In this document: piece after piece, positions 18,435 to 27,429 of the stretch
How the letters are laid out: each line of letters opens with the position of its first letter
Position numbering within the stretch: position 1 is the stretch's first letter
NCBI RefSeq assembly: GCF_026625845.1
Contig: NZ_CP113066.1
Location: forward strand, 2,604,001 to 2,668,000
DNA length: 64,000 nt
Direction of reading: 5' to 3'
Source: Agrococcus sp. SL85
GTDB lineage: Bacteria > Actinomycetota > Actinomycetes > Actinomycetales > Microbacteriaceae
Translations under genes and position numbers: made by a program
Notes under the pieces: generated by a model
Databases searched by the model: none
Told to the model about the DNA's origin: nothing
Seen by the model: the letters and a program-made list of their open reading frames with translations, nothing else

Positions 18435-21400
18435 GCCGGGCGCACCACGACGATGAGGTCGCCCGCCTCGACCGGCGTCGTGCCCGTGAGCGCGAGGCGC
18501 TCCACGGTGCCGGCGACGGGCGTCGTGATCGCCGCCTCCATCTTCATCGCCTCGATCGTCGCGACCGCGTCGCCCGCGGCGACCTGGTCGCCCTCGGCGA
18601 CCTTGACCGTGACGGCGCCCGCGAAGGGCGCGGCGACCTGGCCGGGCGTGCCGGCGTCGGCCTTCTCGGCCTGCGGCTTGTCGACCTGCACCGAGCGGTC
18701 GCGCACGTACACGGGGCGCAGCTGGCCGTTCAGCACCGTCATGACGGTGACGATCCCGTCGTCGTCGGGCGTGCCGACCGCCTCGAGCTCGACGTTGAGG
18801 GTGACGCCGCGGCCGATGCCGACCTGGTGCTCCTCCCCCGCCTGCATGCCGTAGAGGTAGTCGATCGTGTCGACGACCGAGAGGTCGCCGTACTGCTCGC
18901 GGGTCTCCTTGTAGGCCTTCGTCGGGCCCGCGAAGAGCAGCTCGTTGAGCGCGTCCTGCCGGTCGGCGCCGGGCGTCTGCAGGCGCTCGGCGAACTCGTC
19001 CGAGATGGGCTTCACCGAGATGTCGACCGTGCGACCCTCGAGCACCTTCGAGCGGAAGGGCTCGGGCCAGCCGCCCGGCAGGTCGCCGAGCTCGCCCGCC
19101 ATGAAGCCGATGACGGAGTCGGGGATGTCGTACTTGCGCGGGTTCGCCTCGAAGTCGGCCGGGTCGACGCCCTGCGCGACGAGCTGCAGCGCGAGGTCGC
19201 CGACGACCTTCGACGAGGGCGTCACCTTGGTCGGGCGGCCGAGGATGCGCGAGGCCTCCGCGTACCAGTCCTCGATCTTCTCGAAGTCGTCGGCGAGGCC
19301 GAGCGCGATCGCCTGCTGGCGCAGGTTCGACAGCTGACCGCCCGGGATCTCGTGGCGGTAGACGCGGCCCGTGGGGCCCGGCAGGCCCGACTCGAAGGGC
19401 TTGTAGAGGCGGCGCACCGCCTCCCAGTACGGCTCGAGGTCGCTCACGGCCTGCAGCGAGAGGCCCGTGTCGCGCTCGGTGTGCGCGACGGCCGCGACGA
19501 GCGCCGAGAGCGAGGGCTGGCTCGTCGTGCCCGCCATGGCCGCGCTCGCGACGTCGACCGCGTCGACGCCCGCCGCCGAGGCGGCGAGGAGCGTCGCGAG
19601 CTGCCCGCCCGCGGTGTCGTGGGTGTGCAGGTGCACCGGCAGGTCGAAGCGCTCGCGGAGCGCCGTGACGAGCTTCGAGGCGGCGCCGGCGCGCAGGAGG
19701 CCCGCCATGTCCTTGATCGCGAGCACGTGGGCACCCGCGTCGACGATGCGCTCGGCGAGGCCGAGGTAGTAGTCGAGCGTGTAGAGGTCCTCGGCCGGGT
19801 CGAGCAGGTCGCCCGAGTAGCAGAGCGCCACCTCGGCGACGCCCGTGCCGGTCGCGCGCACCGCGTCGATGGCGGGGCGCATCTGGTCGACGTCGTTGAG
19901 CGCGTCGAAGATGCGGAAGACGTCGACGCCCGTGCGCGCCGCCTCGTCGACGAAGGCGCTCGTCACCTCGGTCGGGTACGGCGTGTAGCCGACGGTGTTC
20001 CGGCCGCGCAGCAGCATCTGCAGCGGGATGTTCGGCATCGCCTCGCGCAGTCGCGCGAGGCGCTCCCACGGGTCCTCGCCGAGGAAGCGCAGCGCGACGT
20101 CGTAGGTCGCGCCGCCCCACGCCTCCATCGAGAGCAGCTGCGGCGTGAGCCGCGCGACGTGCGGCGCGACGGCGACGAGGTCGGCCGTGCGCACGCGCGT
20201 GGCGAGCAGCGACTGGTGCGCGTCGCGGAACGTCGTCTCGGTGACGGCGAGCGAGGTGCGCTCGCGGAGGGCCGTCGCCCAGCCCTCGGGGCCGAGCTCC
20301 TGCAGGCGCTGGCGCTCGCCCGCGGGCGCGGCGGCCTCGAGGTCGACGGCCGGCAGCTTGATCGCCGGGTTGATGACGCCCTCCGCCCGGCCGTTGGGCT
20401 GGTTCACCGTCACGTCGGCGAGCCAGGCCAGCACCTTCGAGGCGCGGTCCTTCGGCGGGCTGATGCGCGTGAGCTCGGGGTGCTCGTCGATGAAGCGCGT
20501 CGAGACGTCGCCCGCCTGGAACTCGGGGTGCTCGAGCAGGTTGAGGAGGAAGGGGATGTTCGAGGCGACGCCGCGGATGCGGAACTCGCTCACCGCGCGG
20601 TGCGCGCGGGCGATCGCCGTCGCGAGGTCGCGGCCGCGGCAGGTCACCTTCGCGAGCATCGAGTCGAAGTGCGGGCTGACCTCGGTGCCCGGGTTGATCG
20701 TGCCGCCGTCGAGGCGCACGCCCGCGCCGCCCGGCGAGCGGTAGGCGGTGATGCGACCGGTGTCGGGGCGGAAGCCGTCGGCCGGGTTCTCGGTCGTGAC
20801 GCGGCACTGCAGGGCGACGCCGTGCATCCGGATCTCGTCCTGGGTCAGGCCGAGCTCGGCGAGCGTCGCACCCGCCGCGATGCGGATCTGGCTCGCGACG
20901 AGGTCGACGTCGGTGATCTCCTCGGTGACGGTGTGCTCGACCTGGATGCGCGGGTTCATCTCGATGAACACGTGCGTGCCGGCGCGCTCGCCGGCGGTCT
21001 CGAGCAGGAACTCGACCGTGCCCGCGTTCTCGTAGTCGATCGAGCGCGCGAAGGCGACCGCGTCGCGGTGGAGGGCCGCGCGGGTCTCCTCGTCGAGGTT
21101 CGGGGCCGGCGCGAGCTCGACCACCTTCTGGTGGCGGCGCTGCACCGAGCAGTCGCGCTCGAACAGGTGCACGGTGTCGCCCGCGGCGTCGGCGAGGATC
21201 TGCACCTCGATGTGGCGCGGGCGGACGACCGCCTGCTCGATGAACATCGTCGGGTCGCCGAAGGCGCTGTCGGCCTCGCGCATCGCGGCCTCGAGGGCCG
21301 CGCGGAGGTCCTCGCGCCGCTCGACGAGGCGCATGCCGCGGCCGCCGCCGCCCGCGACGGCCTTGCAGAAGACGGGGAAGCCGATCTCGTCGGCGCCGTC

Positions 21401-21835
21401 GAGCAGCTCCTGGAGGTCCTTCGTGGCGGGCGTCGAGGCGAGCACGGGCACGCCCGCGCTGATCGCGTGCTCCTTGGCCGTCACCTTGTTGCCCGCCATC
21501 GCGAGCACGCGCGGCGGCGGGCCGACGAAGGCGATGCCGGCCTCGGCGGCGGCCGTCGCGAGCTCGGGGTTCTCGGAGAGGAAGCCGTAGCCGGGGTAGA
21601 TGGCGTCGGCGCCGGCCTCCTTGGCGACGCGCACGATCTCGCTCACCGTGAGGTAGGCGCGCACCGGTCGGCCGGGCTCGCCGATCTGGTACGCCTCGTC
21701 GGCCTTCTGGCAGTGGAGGGAGTTGCGGTCCTCGTGGGCGTAGACGGCCACGGTGCGGATGCCCAGCTCGTTGGCGGCGCGGAACGCGCGGATGGCGATC
21801 TCGCCACGGTTGGCGACGAGGAGCTTCTGGAACAT
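18431..21835 (-). CDS. pyc: Pyruvate carboxylase
   Basis: Biotin enzyme that carboxylates pyruvate to oxaloacetate (anaplerosis). 1134 residues in one chain: biotin carboxylase (KLLVANRGEIAIRAFRAANE start; GGGGRGMRL ATP grasp; EMNPRIQVEHTVTEE), carboxyltransferase (TTFRDAHQSLLATRVRT, metal site HLHTHDTAGG) and a C-terminal biotinyl domain with EAMKMEA. Length is full. Lies 63 bases from the divergent parA and is followed by def. Confidence 0.97.
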   Translation of the reverse strand: MFQKLLVANRGEIAIRAFRAANELGIRTVAVYAHEDRNSLHCQKADEAYQIGEPGRPVRAYLTVSEIVRVAKEAGADAIYPGYGFLSENPELATAAAEAGIAFVGPPPRVLAMAGNKVTAKEHAISAGVPVLASTPATKDLQELLDGADEIGFPVFCKAVAGGGGRGMRLVERREDLRAALEAAMREADSAFGDPTMFIEQAVVRPRHIEVQILADAAGDTVHLFERDCSVQRRHQKVVELAPAPNLDEETRAALHRDAVAFARSIDYENAGTVEFLLETAGERAGTHVFIEMNPRIQVEHTVTEEITDVDLVASQIRIAAGATLAELGLTQDEIRMHGVALQCRVTTENPADGFRPDTGRITAYRSPGGAGVRLDGGTINPGTEVSPHFDSMLAKVTCRGRDLATAIARAHRAVSEFRIRGVASNIPFLLNLLEHPEFQAGDVSTRFIDEHPELTRISPPKDRASKVLAWLADVTVNQPNGRAEGVINPAIKLPAVDLEAAAPAGERQRLQELGPEGWATALRERTSLAVTETTFRDAHQSLLATRVRTADLVAVAPHVARLTPQLLSMEAWGGATYDVALRFLGEDPWERLARLREAMPNIPLQMLLRGRNTVGYTPYPTEVTSAFVDEAARTGVDVFRIFDALNDVDQMRPAIDAVRATGTGVAEVALCYSGDLLDPAEDLYTLDYYLGLAERIVDAGAHVLAIKDMAGLLRAGAASKLVTALRERFDLPVHLHTHDTAGGQLATLLAASAAGVDAVDVASAAMAGTTSQPSLSALVAAVAHTERDTGLSLQAVSDLEPYWEAVRRLYKPFESGLPGPTGRVYRHEIPGGQLSNLRQQAIALGLADDFEKIEDWYAEASRILGRPTKVTPSSKVVGDLALQLVAQGVDPADFEANPRKYDIPDSVIGFMAGELGDLPGGWPEPFRSKVLEGRTVDISVKPISDEFAERLQTPGADRQDALNELLFAGPTKAYKETREQYGDLSVVDTIDYLYGMQAGEEHQVGIGRGVTLNVELEAVGTPDDDGIVTVMTVLNGQLRPVYVRDRSVQVDKPQAEKADAGTPGQVAAPFAGAVTVKVAEGDQVAAGDAVATIEAMKMEAAITTPVAGTVERLALTGTTPVEAGDLIVVVRPA

Positions 21836-21884
21836 GCGTGACCCTCCAGGGTGCGGCGGCGCGGGCTCCTCAATCTATCTGGCG

Positions 21885-21890
21885 TAGGCT
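21885..21890 (+). promoter_or_regulatory. Leaderless-type -10 element (TAGGCT) of parA
   Basis: TAGGCT ends eight bases before the GTG start at 21899; no Shine-Dalgarno sequence is present. Confidence 0.55.
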
Positions 21891-21898
21891 TGACCGCC

Positions 21899-22801
21899 GT
21901 GCACGTACTCTCCATCAGCTCGCTCAAGGGCGGCGTCGGCAAGACCACCGTCACGCTCGGCCTGGCCTCCGCGGCGTTCGCCAAGGGGCTCCGCACGCTC
22001 GTCGTCGACCTCGACCCGCAGTCCGACGCGTCGACCGGCATGGACATCGAGATCGAGGGCCGCCTCAACGTCGCGGACGTGCTCTCGAACCCGAAGGACC
22101 GCGTGGTGCAGCAGGCCATCTCGCCCTCCGGCTGGACCCAGGGCCACGGCGGCACGATCGACGTGCTCATCGGCAGCCCCTCGGCGATCAACTTCGACGG
22201 CCCGCACCCGACCATCAAGGACATCTGGAAGCTCGAGACGGCACTCACGACCGTCGAGAACGACTACGACCTCGTCCTCATCGACTGCGCGCCGAGCCTC
22301 AACGCGCTCACCCGCACCGCCTGGGCGGCCTCCGACCGCGTGCTCGTCGTGACGGAGCCGGGCCTGTTCTCGGTCGCGGCCGCCGACCGCGCGCTGCGCG
22401 CGATCGAGGAGATCCGGCGCGGCCTCAGCCCCCGCCTCCAGCCGCTCGGCATCGTCGTGAACCGCTCGCGGCCGCAGTCGCTCGAGCACCAGTACCGCAT
22501 CCAGGAGCTCAAGGACATGTTCGGGCCGCTCGTGCTCGAGACCGTGCTGCCCGAGCGCACCTCGATGCAGCAGGCGCAGGGCGCCGCCCGCCCGCTGCAC
22601 GTGTGGCCGGGCGAGGGCGCGCAGGAGATGGCGCTGCAGTTCGACGAGCTGCTGCAGACCGTGCTGACGGCCTCGGGCCGCGGCGGCGGCGAGGCCGCCT
22701 CCGGCCGCAAGGTGCCCGCCCCGACCGCGGGCGGCGACGCCGATGCGGCCGCGGAGCTCGAGGCGGCGGAGACCGCCGAGGGCGACGCGAAGCAGCCGTA
22801 G
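21899..22801 (+). CDS. ParA-family ATPase
   Basis: Deviant-Walker ATPase of the ParA/MinD type: SSLKGGVGKTTVTLGLA (Walker A, residues 7-22), VVDLDPQSDAS (A'), LIDCAPSLNALTR (Walker B). 300 residues; the last 50 are Ala/Glu-rich. No ParB gene and no parS-like sequence nearby, so it is probably not the chromosome segregation ParA. ParA-like proteins beside MerR/GarA genes are common in Microbacteriaceae, with unknown cargo. GTG start chosen because the leaderless -10 precedes it. Confidence 0.87.
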   Translation: MHVLSISSLKGGVGKTTVTLGLASAAFAKGLRTLVVDLDPQSDASTGMDIEIEGRLNVADVLSNPKDRVVQQAISPSGWTQGHGGTIDVLIGSPSAINFDGPHPTIKDIWKLETALTTVENDYDLVLIDCAPSLNALTRTAWAASDRVLVVTEPGLFSVAAADRALRAIEEIRRGLSPRLQPLGIVVNRSRPQSLEHQYRIQELKDMFGPLVLETVLPERTSMQQAQGAARPLHVWPGEGAQEMALQFDELLQTVLTASGRGGGEAASGRKVPAPTAGGDADAAAELEAAETAEGDAKQP

Positions 22802-22815
22802 CCGCGAGACGACGA

Positions 22816-22849
22816 GCGAAGGGCGCCTCCCGAGGGAGGCGCCCTTCGC
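22816..22849. terminator. Strong bidirectional hairpin between parA and the MerR gene
   Basis: A 15-16-bp perfect stem (GCGAAGGGCGCCTCCC and its complement) with a tiny loop, between convergent genes. Confidence 0.85.
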
Positions 22850-22879
22850 CGTGCTGGTGGTGCGGGTCCTGGGGCGGCC

Positions 22880-23455
22880 TCAGGCCGTGCGGCTGCGGCG
22901 CGCGCGGCGCGCGGCGAGCTCGTCGACCGGCTGCTCCTCGACGGGCGTGACGTCGAGCTCGATGAGCTGCGTCTCGACCTCGCGGAGGACCTTGCCGACG
23001 GCGATGCCGAAGACGCCCTGGCCGCGGCCGAGGAGGTCGATGACCTCGTCGGCGGAGGTGCAGAGGTAGACGCTCGCGCCGTCGGACATGAGCGTGATCT
23101 GGGTGAGGTCGCGCACGCCGTGCTCGTGGAGCTGCTGGATGGCGACGCGGATCTGCTGCAGCGAGATGCCGGTGTCGAGCAGCCGCTTGACGAGCTTGAG
23201 CACGAGGATGTCGCGGAAGGCGTAGAGGCGCTGGCTGCCGGAGCCGTGGGCCGTGCGCACCGTGGGCTCGACGAGGCCCGTGCGGGCCCAGTAGTCGAGC
23301 TGGCGGTAGGTGATGCCGGCCGCCTCCGCGGCGATCGCTCCGCGGTAGCCGACCGCGTCGGCTTCCTCGGGCAGCCCGTCGGTGAAGAGCAGGTCGAGGC
23401 GCGAGGCGTCCTCCCTCGGCGCGTCGAGCTGGTCACCGTCACGGCCGTCGTGCAT
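22880..23455 (-). CDS. MerR-family transcriptional regulator (Rv1830-like)
   Basis: 191-residue regulator with a MerR helix-turn-helix starting near residue 38 (GYRGAIAAEAAGITYRQLDYWARTGLVEPTVR) and ending RLYAFRDILVLKLVKRLLD. The C-terminal half (LCTSADEVIDLLGRGQGVFGIAVGKVLREVE) resembles the ligand region of Rv1830. In mycobacteria the block is garA - Rv1828 (MerR) - Rv1829 (DUF151) - Rv1830 (MerR); here the DUF151 gene is absent. ATG at 23455 with AAGGGA upstream. Confidence 0.87.
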   Translation of the reverse strand: MHDGRDGDQLDAPREDASRLDLLFTDGLPEEADAVGYRGAIAAEAAGITYRQLDYWARTGLVEPTVRTAHGSGSQRLYAFRDILVLKLVKRLLDTGISLQQIRVAIQQLHEHGVRDLTQITLMSDGASVYLCTSADEVIDLLGRGQGVFGIAVGKVLREVETQLIELDVTPVEEQPVDELAARRARRSRTA

Positions 23456-23484
23456 CGCCGATCCCTTCGCTGTGCTGTAGCCCA

Positions 23485-23495
23485 ACCTTCAAGGT
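23485..23495. promoter_or_regulatory. Candidate MerR operator: ACCTTCAAGGT palindrome
   Basis: A perfect 11-bp palindrome about 30 bases upstream of the MerR start, inside the likely promoter, flanked by CAACC and GGTTG. MerR regulators bind palindromes between -35 and -10 of their own promoters. The match to this particular regulator is inference. Confidence 0.45.
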
Positions 23496-23628
23496 GCGGT
23501 TGAGTGTTGAGCCAACCGTACCGACCCGTCGGCCTCGCGCCGCGGAACCCGCGCACGACCCGGCGTGTCGGGCCGATCCTACGCCCGGGCACCCACGCGC
23601 GGCCAGCGCCGCGATGGCGCGCCGCGCC

Positions 23629-24312
23629 TCAGGCGCCCAGCGCCTCGCGCGTGAGGATGTCGCGCACCGACTGGATGTGCCCGGCGAGATCGCGCGCGGC
23701 CTCGGCCGCGCGCGCCTGGCTGCCGGTCTCGCGGCGGCCGAGCATGGGCTTCAGCGCCGACTCGATGAGCGCGGCCTCACGCTGCGCCGACTGCCGCATG
23801 CCGCGCAGGTGGCGGGGCTCGATGCCGAAGCGCTGCAGCTCGACGAGCGCGCGCAGCGACTGCAGCGCCTCCTCCGAGAACGGCTCCGCGCCCGGCAGCA
23901 GCTGTGCAGAGATCGCGTCGGCGAGGAGCTGCTTGGAGGCGCCCGCCTCGGACTGCAGCTCGCCGCGCGAGAGCCGCCGCTCGGCGCCCAGGATCGAGGG
24001 GGCGTCGACGCGCACGTTCGCGCCGGGCAGCTGCGGCGTGCGTCCCGCGTCGATGTCCTCGAGGTGGCCGAGGATCACCTTGAGCGGCAGGTAGTGGTCG
24101 CGCTGCAGCGTGAGGATGTAGCGGAGGCGCTCGAGGTCGGCGCCGTCGAACTTGCGGTAGCCGGAGGGCGTGCGCTGCGGCGAGATGAGGCCCTGGTCCT
24201 CGAGGAAGCGCAGCTTCGAGGGCGAGAGGTCCGGGAACTCGGGCCCGAGCTTGGCCAGCACCTGGCCGATGGAGAGGAGGCCCGCGGGCTTCCGCGCGGA
24301 CTGTGCGCTCAC
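23629..24312 (-). CDS. MerR-family transcriptional regulator (Rv1828-like)
   Basis: 227-residue MerR protein: LLSIGQVLAKLGPEFPDLSPSKLRFLEDQGLISPQRTPSGYRKF near residues 12-55 is the DNA-binding domain, then a long helical C-terminal region (KQLLADAISAQLLPGAEPFSEEALQSLRALVELQRFGIEPRHLR). GTG start overlaps the garA stop (GTGA), so the two are co-translated. Target genes unknown. Confidence 0.88.
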   Translation of the reverse strand: MSAQSARKPAGLLSIGQVLAKLGPEFPDLSPSKLRFLEDQGLISPQRTPSGYRKFDGADLERLRYILTLQRDHYLPLKVILGHLEDIDAGRTPQLPGANVRVDAPSILGAERRLSRGELQSEAGASKQLLADAISAQLLPGAEPFSEEALQSLRALVELQRFGIEPRHLRGMRQSAQREAALIESALKPMLGRRETGSQARAAEAARDLAGHIQSVRDILTREALGA

Positions 24313-24758
24313 GCCCGGGGCTCGAGGTCGAGCCGGGAGCGGTAGAAGGTGAGCCGGAACTTGCCGACCTGCACCTCCGCCCCGTCGCGCAGGACCGCGC
24401 CATCGACGCGCTCCCCGTTGTGGTAGGTGCCGTTGAGCGAGCCGAGGTCCTTGAGTTCGAACTGCGTGCCCGAGCGGACGAACTCCGCGTGCCGGCGCGA
24501 GACCGTGACGTCGTCGAGGAAGATGTCGGCGTCCGGGTGGCGGCCGGCGATCGTGGAGTCCTGGTCGAGCAGGAAGCGCGCGCCCACGTTGGGCCCGCGG
24601 CGCACCACGAGGATCGCCGAGCCCGACGGCAGCGATGCCACCGCCTCGCGGTCCTCGGCGGTGGTGCCCGAGAGCATCGACGCGAGCTGGGCGCGGTAGT
24701 CGTCGCCCCAGGACTGGGTGCTCTCGCCCTCGCGGCCCGTGCCGTCGTGCTCGGTCAT
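24309..24758 (-). CDS. garA: FHA-domain signalling protein GarA/OdhI
   Basis: Phosphothreonine-binding regulator that, unphosphorylated, inhibits 2-oxoglutarate dehydrogenase and tunes glutamate dehydrogenase/synthase. 149 residues; the FHA domain is very like mycobacterial GarA: GSAILVVRRGPNVGARFLLDQ, AGRHPDADIFLDDVTVSRRH, DLGSLNGTYHNGERVD and VQVGKFRLTFY. The phospho-acceptor motif, ETTS in GarA/OdhI, aligns with ESTQ at residues 12-15, leaving Thr14 as the only acceptor at that site. First gene of the garA-merR operon, 145 bases from azlD. Confidence 0.93.
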   Translation of the reverse strand: MTEHDGTGREGESTQSWGDDYRAQLASMLSGTTAEDREAVASLPSGSAILVVRRGPNVGARFLLDQDSTIAGRHPDADIFLDDVTVSRRHAEFVRSGTQFELKDLGSLNGTYHNGERVDGAVLRDGAEVQVGKFRLTFYRSRLDLEPRA

Positions 24759-24902
24759 GCGCTTCCTCCACGCGTTCCTGCCGGCGGCGCCGGCGAAGTG
24801 ACGTTCAGCATACTGATCCCGGGCTGTGCGGCGACCACGCGGCGCACGCTCGAACCCACGACACTAGCGAACCGCGGTGGCGGGACGCGCCGGGCCGTGC
24901 CC

Positions 24903-25217
24903 TCAGGCCGCCCAGCCGAGCGCGCGGAGCCCCGCCGCGACGACCGCGGCCGCCGCGACCGCGACGATGAACGGCGCCCGCACCGCGAACAGGCCCGCGG
25001 CGACGACGACCGCGGGCACGCGCGCGTCGACCGCCACGCCCTCCCCCTGGCCGAGCGCCTGCACGGCGACGAGGCCCGCGAGCAGCGACACCGTGAGCAG
25101 CTCGAGCGTGCGGCGCGGGCGGGGGCGGTCGAAGACGGCGGGCGGCACCGCGTAGCCGAGCAGCTTGATCGCGAGCACAGCGATGCTCGCGAGGAGGATG
25201 AGGTGCCACAGGCTCAT
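24903..25217 (-). CDS. azlD: AzlD-family branched-chain amino acid exporter, small subunit
   Basis: 104-residue protein with about four hydrophobic segments and the AzlD pattern (start MSLWHLILLASIAVLAIKLLGY, then PRRTLELLTVSLLAGLVAVQ). It works with AzlC in amino acid export. The ATG overlaps the azlC stop by four bases. Confidence 0.88.
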   Translation of the reverse strand: MSLWHLILLASIAVLAIKLLGYAVPPAVFDRPRPRRTLELLTVSLLAGLVAVQALGQGEGVAVDARVPAVVVAAGLFAVRAPFIVAVAAAAVVAAGLRALGWAA

Positions 25218-25969
25218 GGCCGCTCCTCCCCCGGCCCGTCCTCGCGCTCGGCGTGCCGGCCGAGCTCGTGCGTCGCCCTGCCCGGGTCGCCGGCGGCGGA
25301 CTCGTGACGCGGGCCCAGCCAGTTCGTGAGCCCGACGACCACGCCGACGATCGCGGCGACGACGACCGGCAGCCCCGCGGGCAGCGCCGGCAGCAGCGCG
25401 GCCGCGACGACCGCGCTCGCCGCGGCGACCGCGACCGCCTGCCGGCTCGCGAGGCGCGGCCAGAGCAGCCCGACGAAGGCCGCGGCGGCCGCGGCGTCGA
25501 GGCCCCACTGCCGCGGGTCGCCCAGCAGGTCGCCGAGCAGCGCGCCGCCGAGGGTCGCGAGGTTCCAGCCGATCCAGATGCCGACGCCCGTGACCCAGAA
25601 CCCCGTGCGCTGCGCGCGGGGCGCGTCCTGCGCGAGCGCCACGGCAGTCGACTCGTCGATCGTCACGTGCGCCGCGACCGGCAGCAGCGCGCCGCGCGGG
25701 TCGACGACGCGGCGCATGCTCATGCCGTAGAGCGCGTTCCGGAGGCCCAGCATCGCCGCGCTCGCGACGCCCGCGACCCCGCCGCCGGCCGCGACGACGC
25801 CGATGAACGCGAACTGCGAGCCTCCGGAGAACATGAGCATCGAGAGCACGCACGCCTGCCAGGCGTCGAGCCCGCTCGCGACCGCGAGCGCGCCGAACGA
25901 GAGGCCGTAGGCGCTCGTGGCGACGACGACCGAGACGCCCTCGCGCCATGCGCGCCGCACCGGATCCAT
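25214..25969 (-). CDS. azlC: AzlC-family branched-chain amino acid exporter, large subunit
   Basis: 251-residue membrane protein. The N-terminal GLSFGALAVASGLDAWQACVLSMLMFSGGSQFAF is the AzlC signature, and GLRNALYGMSM follows near residue 75. Several hydrophobic helices, the last 40 residues hydrophilic. Forms an operon with azlD; no regulator is adjacent. Confidence 0.92.
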   Translation of the reverse strand: MDPVRRAWREGVSVVVATSAYGLSFGALAVASGLDAWQACVLSMLMFSGGSQFAFIGVVAAGGGVAGVASAAMLGLRNALYGMSMRRVVDPRGALLPVAAHVTIDESTAVALAQDAPRAQRTGFWVTGVGIWIGWNLATLGGALLGDLLGDPRQWGLDAAAAAAFVGLLWPRLASRQAVAVAAASAVVAAALLPALPAGLPVVVAAIVGVVVGLTNWLGPRHESAAGDPGRATHELGRHAEREDGPGEERP

Positions 25970-26038
25970 GCCGCCAGGCTAGGCGCGCGGCGCGCGCCGT
26001 CGGGCCATGCGCCCGCAGGCGGCCGCGGCGCTCGCCGG

Positions 26039-26044
26039 TAGCGT
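26039..26044 (+). promoter_or_regulatory. Leaderless-type -10 element (TAGCGT) of the tag operon
   Basis: TAGCGT ends six bases before the ATG at 26051. The intervening GGAGGC may instead act as a very close ribosome binding site. Confidence 0.55.
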
Positions 26045-26050
26045 GGAGGC

Positions 26051-26698
26051 ATGCATCTCATCGTCGGCGAGGACGGCCTCGCGCGGCCGCCGTGGGCGGC
26101 GACCGACCCGCTGCTGCAGGCCTACTACGACGAGGAGTGGGGCATGCCCGTGACCGACGAGCGCGGCCTCTTCGAGCGGCTCTCGCTCGAGGCCTTCCAG
26201 TCCGGGCTCTCGTGGGCGACGATCCTGCGGAAGCGCCCCGCGTTCCGCGAGGCCTTCGCGGGCTTCGACCCGGAGGCCGTGGCCGCCTTCGACGAGGAGG
26301 ACGCGCAGCGCCTCATGGCCGACGCCGGCATCGTGCGCAACCGCCGCAAGATCGACGCGACGATCGGCAACGCCCGCGCGACCGTGGCGCTGCGCGCCGA
26401 GGGCGGGCTCCCCGCGCTCCTGTGGGGCGCCGCACCCGCGACCACGCCCGCTCCCGCCTCGCTCGCCGAGGTGCCGACGCGGTCGCCCGAGTCCGTCGCG
26501 CTCGCGACGGCGCTCCGCGCGCGCGGCTTCGGCCACGTCGGACCCACGACGATGCACGCGCTCATGGAGGCCGTCGGCATCGTCGACACCCACCTCGTCG
26601 GCTCGCACCGTCGCGGCTCGAGCGGCGTGTGGCGGCCCGACGGCACGCCCTCGCCCGCGTTCCGCTCCCCCGCCGCTGCCTCGGCGGTGCGCGCGTGA
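26051..26698 (+). CDS. tag: DNA-3-methyladenine glycosylase I
   Basis: Base-excision repair enzyme for 3-methyladenine. 215 residues: YYDEEWGMPV (Tag signature), LFERLSLEAFQSGLSWATILRKR, NRRKIDATIGNARA and GFGHVGPTTMHALMEAVGIVDTHL. The usual zinc-binding Cys/His set of E. coli Tag is incomplete, as in many actinobacterial Tags. First gene of a three-gene operon with 4-base overlaps. Confidence 0.93.
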   Translation: MHLIVGEDGLARPPWAATDPLLQAYYDEEWGMPVTDERGLFERLSLEAFQSGLSWATILRKRPAFREAFAGFDPEAVAAFDEEDAQRLMADAGIVRNRRKIDATIGNARATVALRAEGGLPALLWGAAPATTPAPASLAEVPTRSPESVALATALRARGFGHVGPTTMHALMEAVGIVDTHLVGSHRRGSSGVWRPDGTPSPAFRSPAAASAVRA

Positions 26699-27429
26699 GC
26701 GGCATGCGCGGCATCGTCGTCGTGCAGTCGCGGCCCGAGGACGACGTCGCCGACGCGGAGCTCGAGGCCATGGTGCGCTTCGGCCGGCTCGACGCAGCGC
26801 GCATCCACCGCATCCGCCTCGACCGCGAGGCGCCGCCCGCGATCGACCTCTCGGCGGTCGACGGCGTCCTCGTCGGCGGCGGCCCCGCGAACTTCACCGA
26901 CCCGCCCGGCGTCGCGCCTGCCGCGCAGGCCGTCGTCGTGCCCTGGCTCACCGACCTCGCGACCGCGGTCATCCGCGCCGACCTCCCCTACCTCGGCGCG
27001 TGCCTCGGGCTCGGCGCCGTCGTGCACGCGCTCGGCGGGCGGATGCGCAAGGGCGTCGCCGAGTCGGTCGCGCCCGTGGAGCTGACGCTCGTCGGCCAGG
27101 ACTGGCTGACCGACGGGCTGCCCCGCGCCTTCACGGCCTTCGGCGGCCACAAGGAGGGCATCGTCGAGGCTCCGGCGGGCACCGCGCTCCTGGCCGTCTC
27201 GGCCGTGTGCGCGCACATGCTGCGCGTGGGCGAGCACGTCGTCGCGACGCAGTTCCACCCGGAGCTCGACGGCCCGGGCCTCGCGCAGCGCATCGTCGCG
27301 TACCGCGACCACGGCTACTTCTCGCCCGCCGAGGTCGACGACCTCGTCGCCGCGGGGCACGCCGCCCACGTCGAGCACCCGCAGGAGATCCTGCGCCGCT
27401 TCGCCGCGCGCCACGGGCTCGCGACATGA
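26695..27429 (+). CDS. Class I glutamine amidotransferase-like protein
   Basis: 244-residue GATase1 domain of the free-standing GMP-synthase-like type: LVGGGPANFTDPP, nucleophile region LPYLGACLGLGAVVHALGG (Cys near residue 101) and TQFHPELDG (His-x-Glu of the triad near residue 186). Substrate unknown. GTG start overlaps the tag stop; the end overlaps the glycerate kinase start. Confidence 0.87.
   Translation: MSGMRGIVVVQSRPEDDVADAELEAMVRFGRLDAARIHRIRLDREAPPAIDLSAVDGVLVGGGPANFTDPPGVAPAAQAVVVPWLTDLATAVIRADLPYLGACLGLGAVVHALGGRMRKGVAESVAPVELTLVGQDWLTDGLPRAFTAFGGHKEGIVEAPAGTALLAVSAVCAHMLRVGEHVVATQFHPELDGPGLAQRIVAYRDHGYFSPAEVDDLVAAGHAAHVEHPQEILRRFAARHGLAT

Noticed and set aside
21899..22801. Chromosome-partitioning parA of a parAB system
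   Set aside because: No parB, no parS-like site, and the context is the MerR/GarA block rather than the replication origin.
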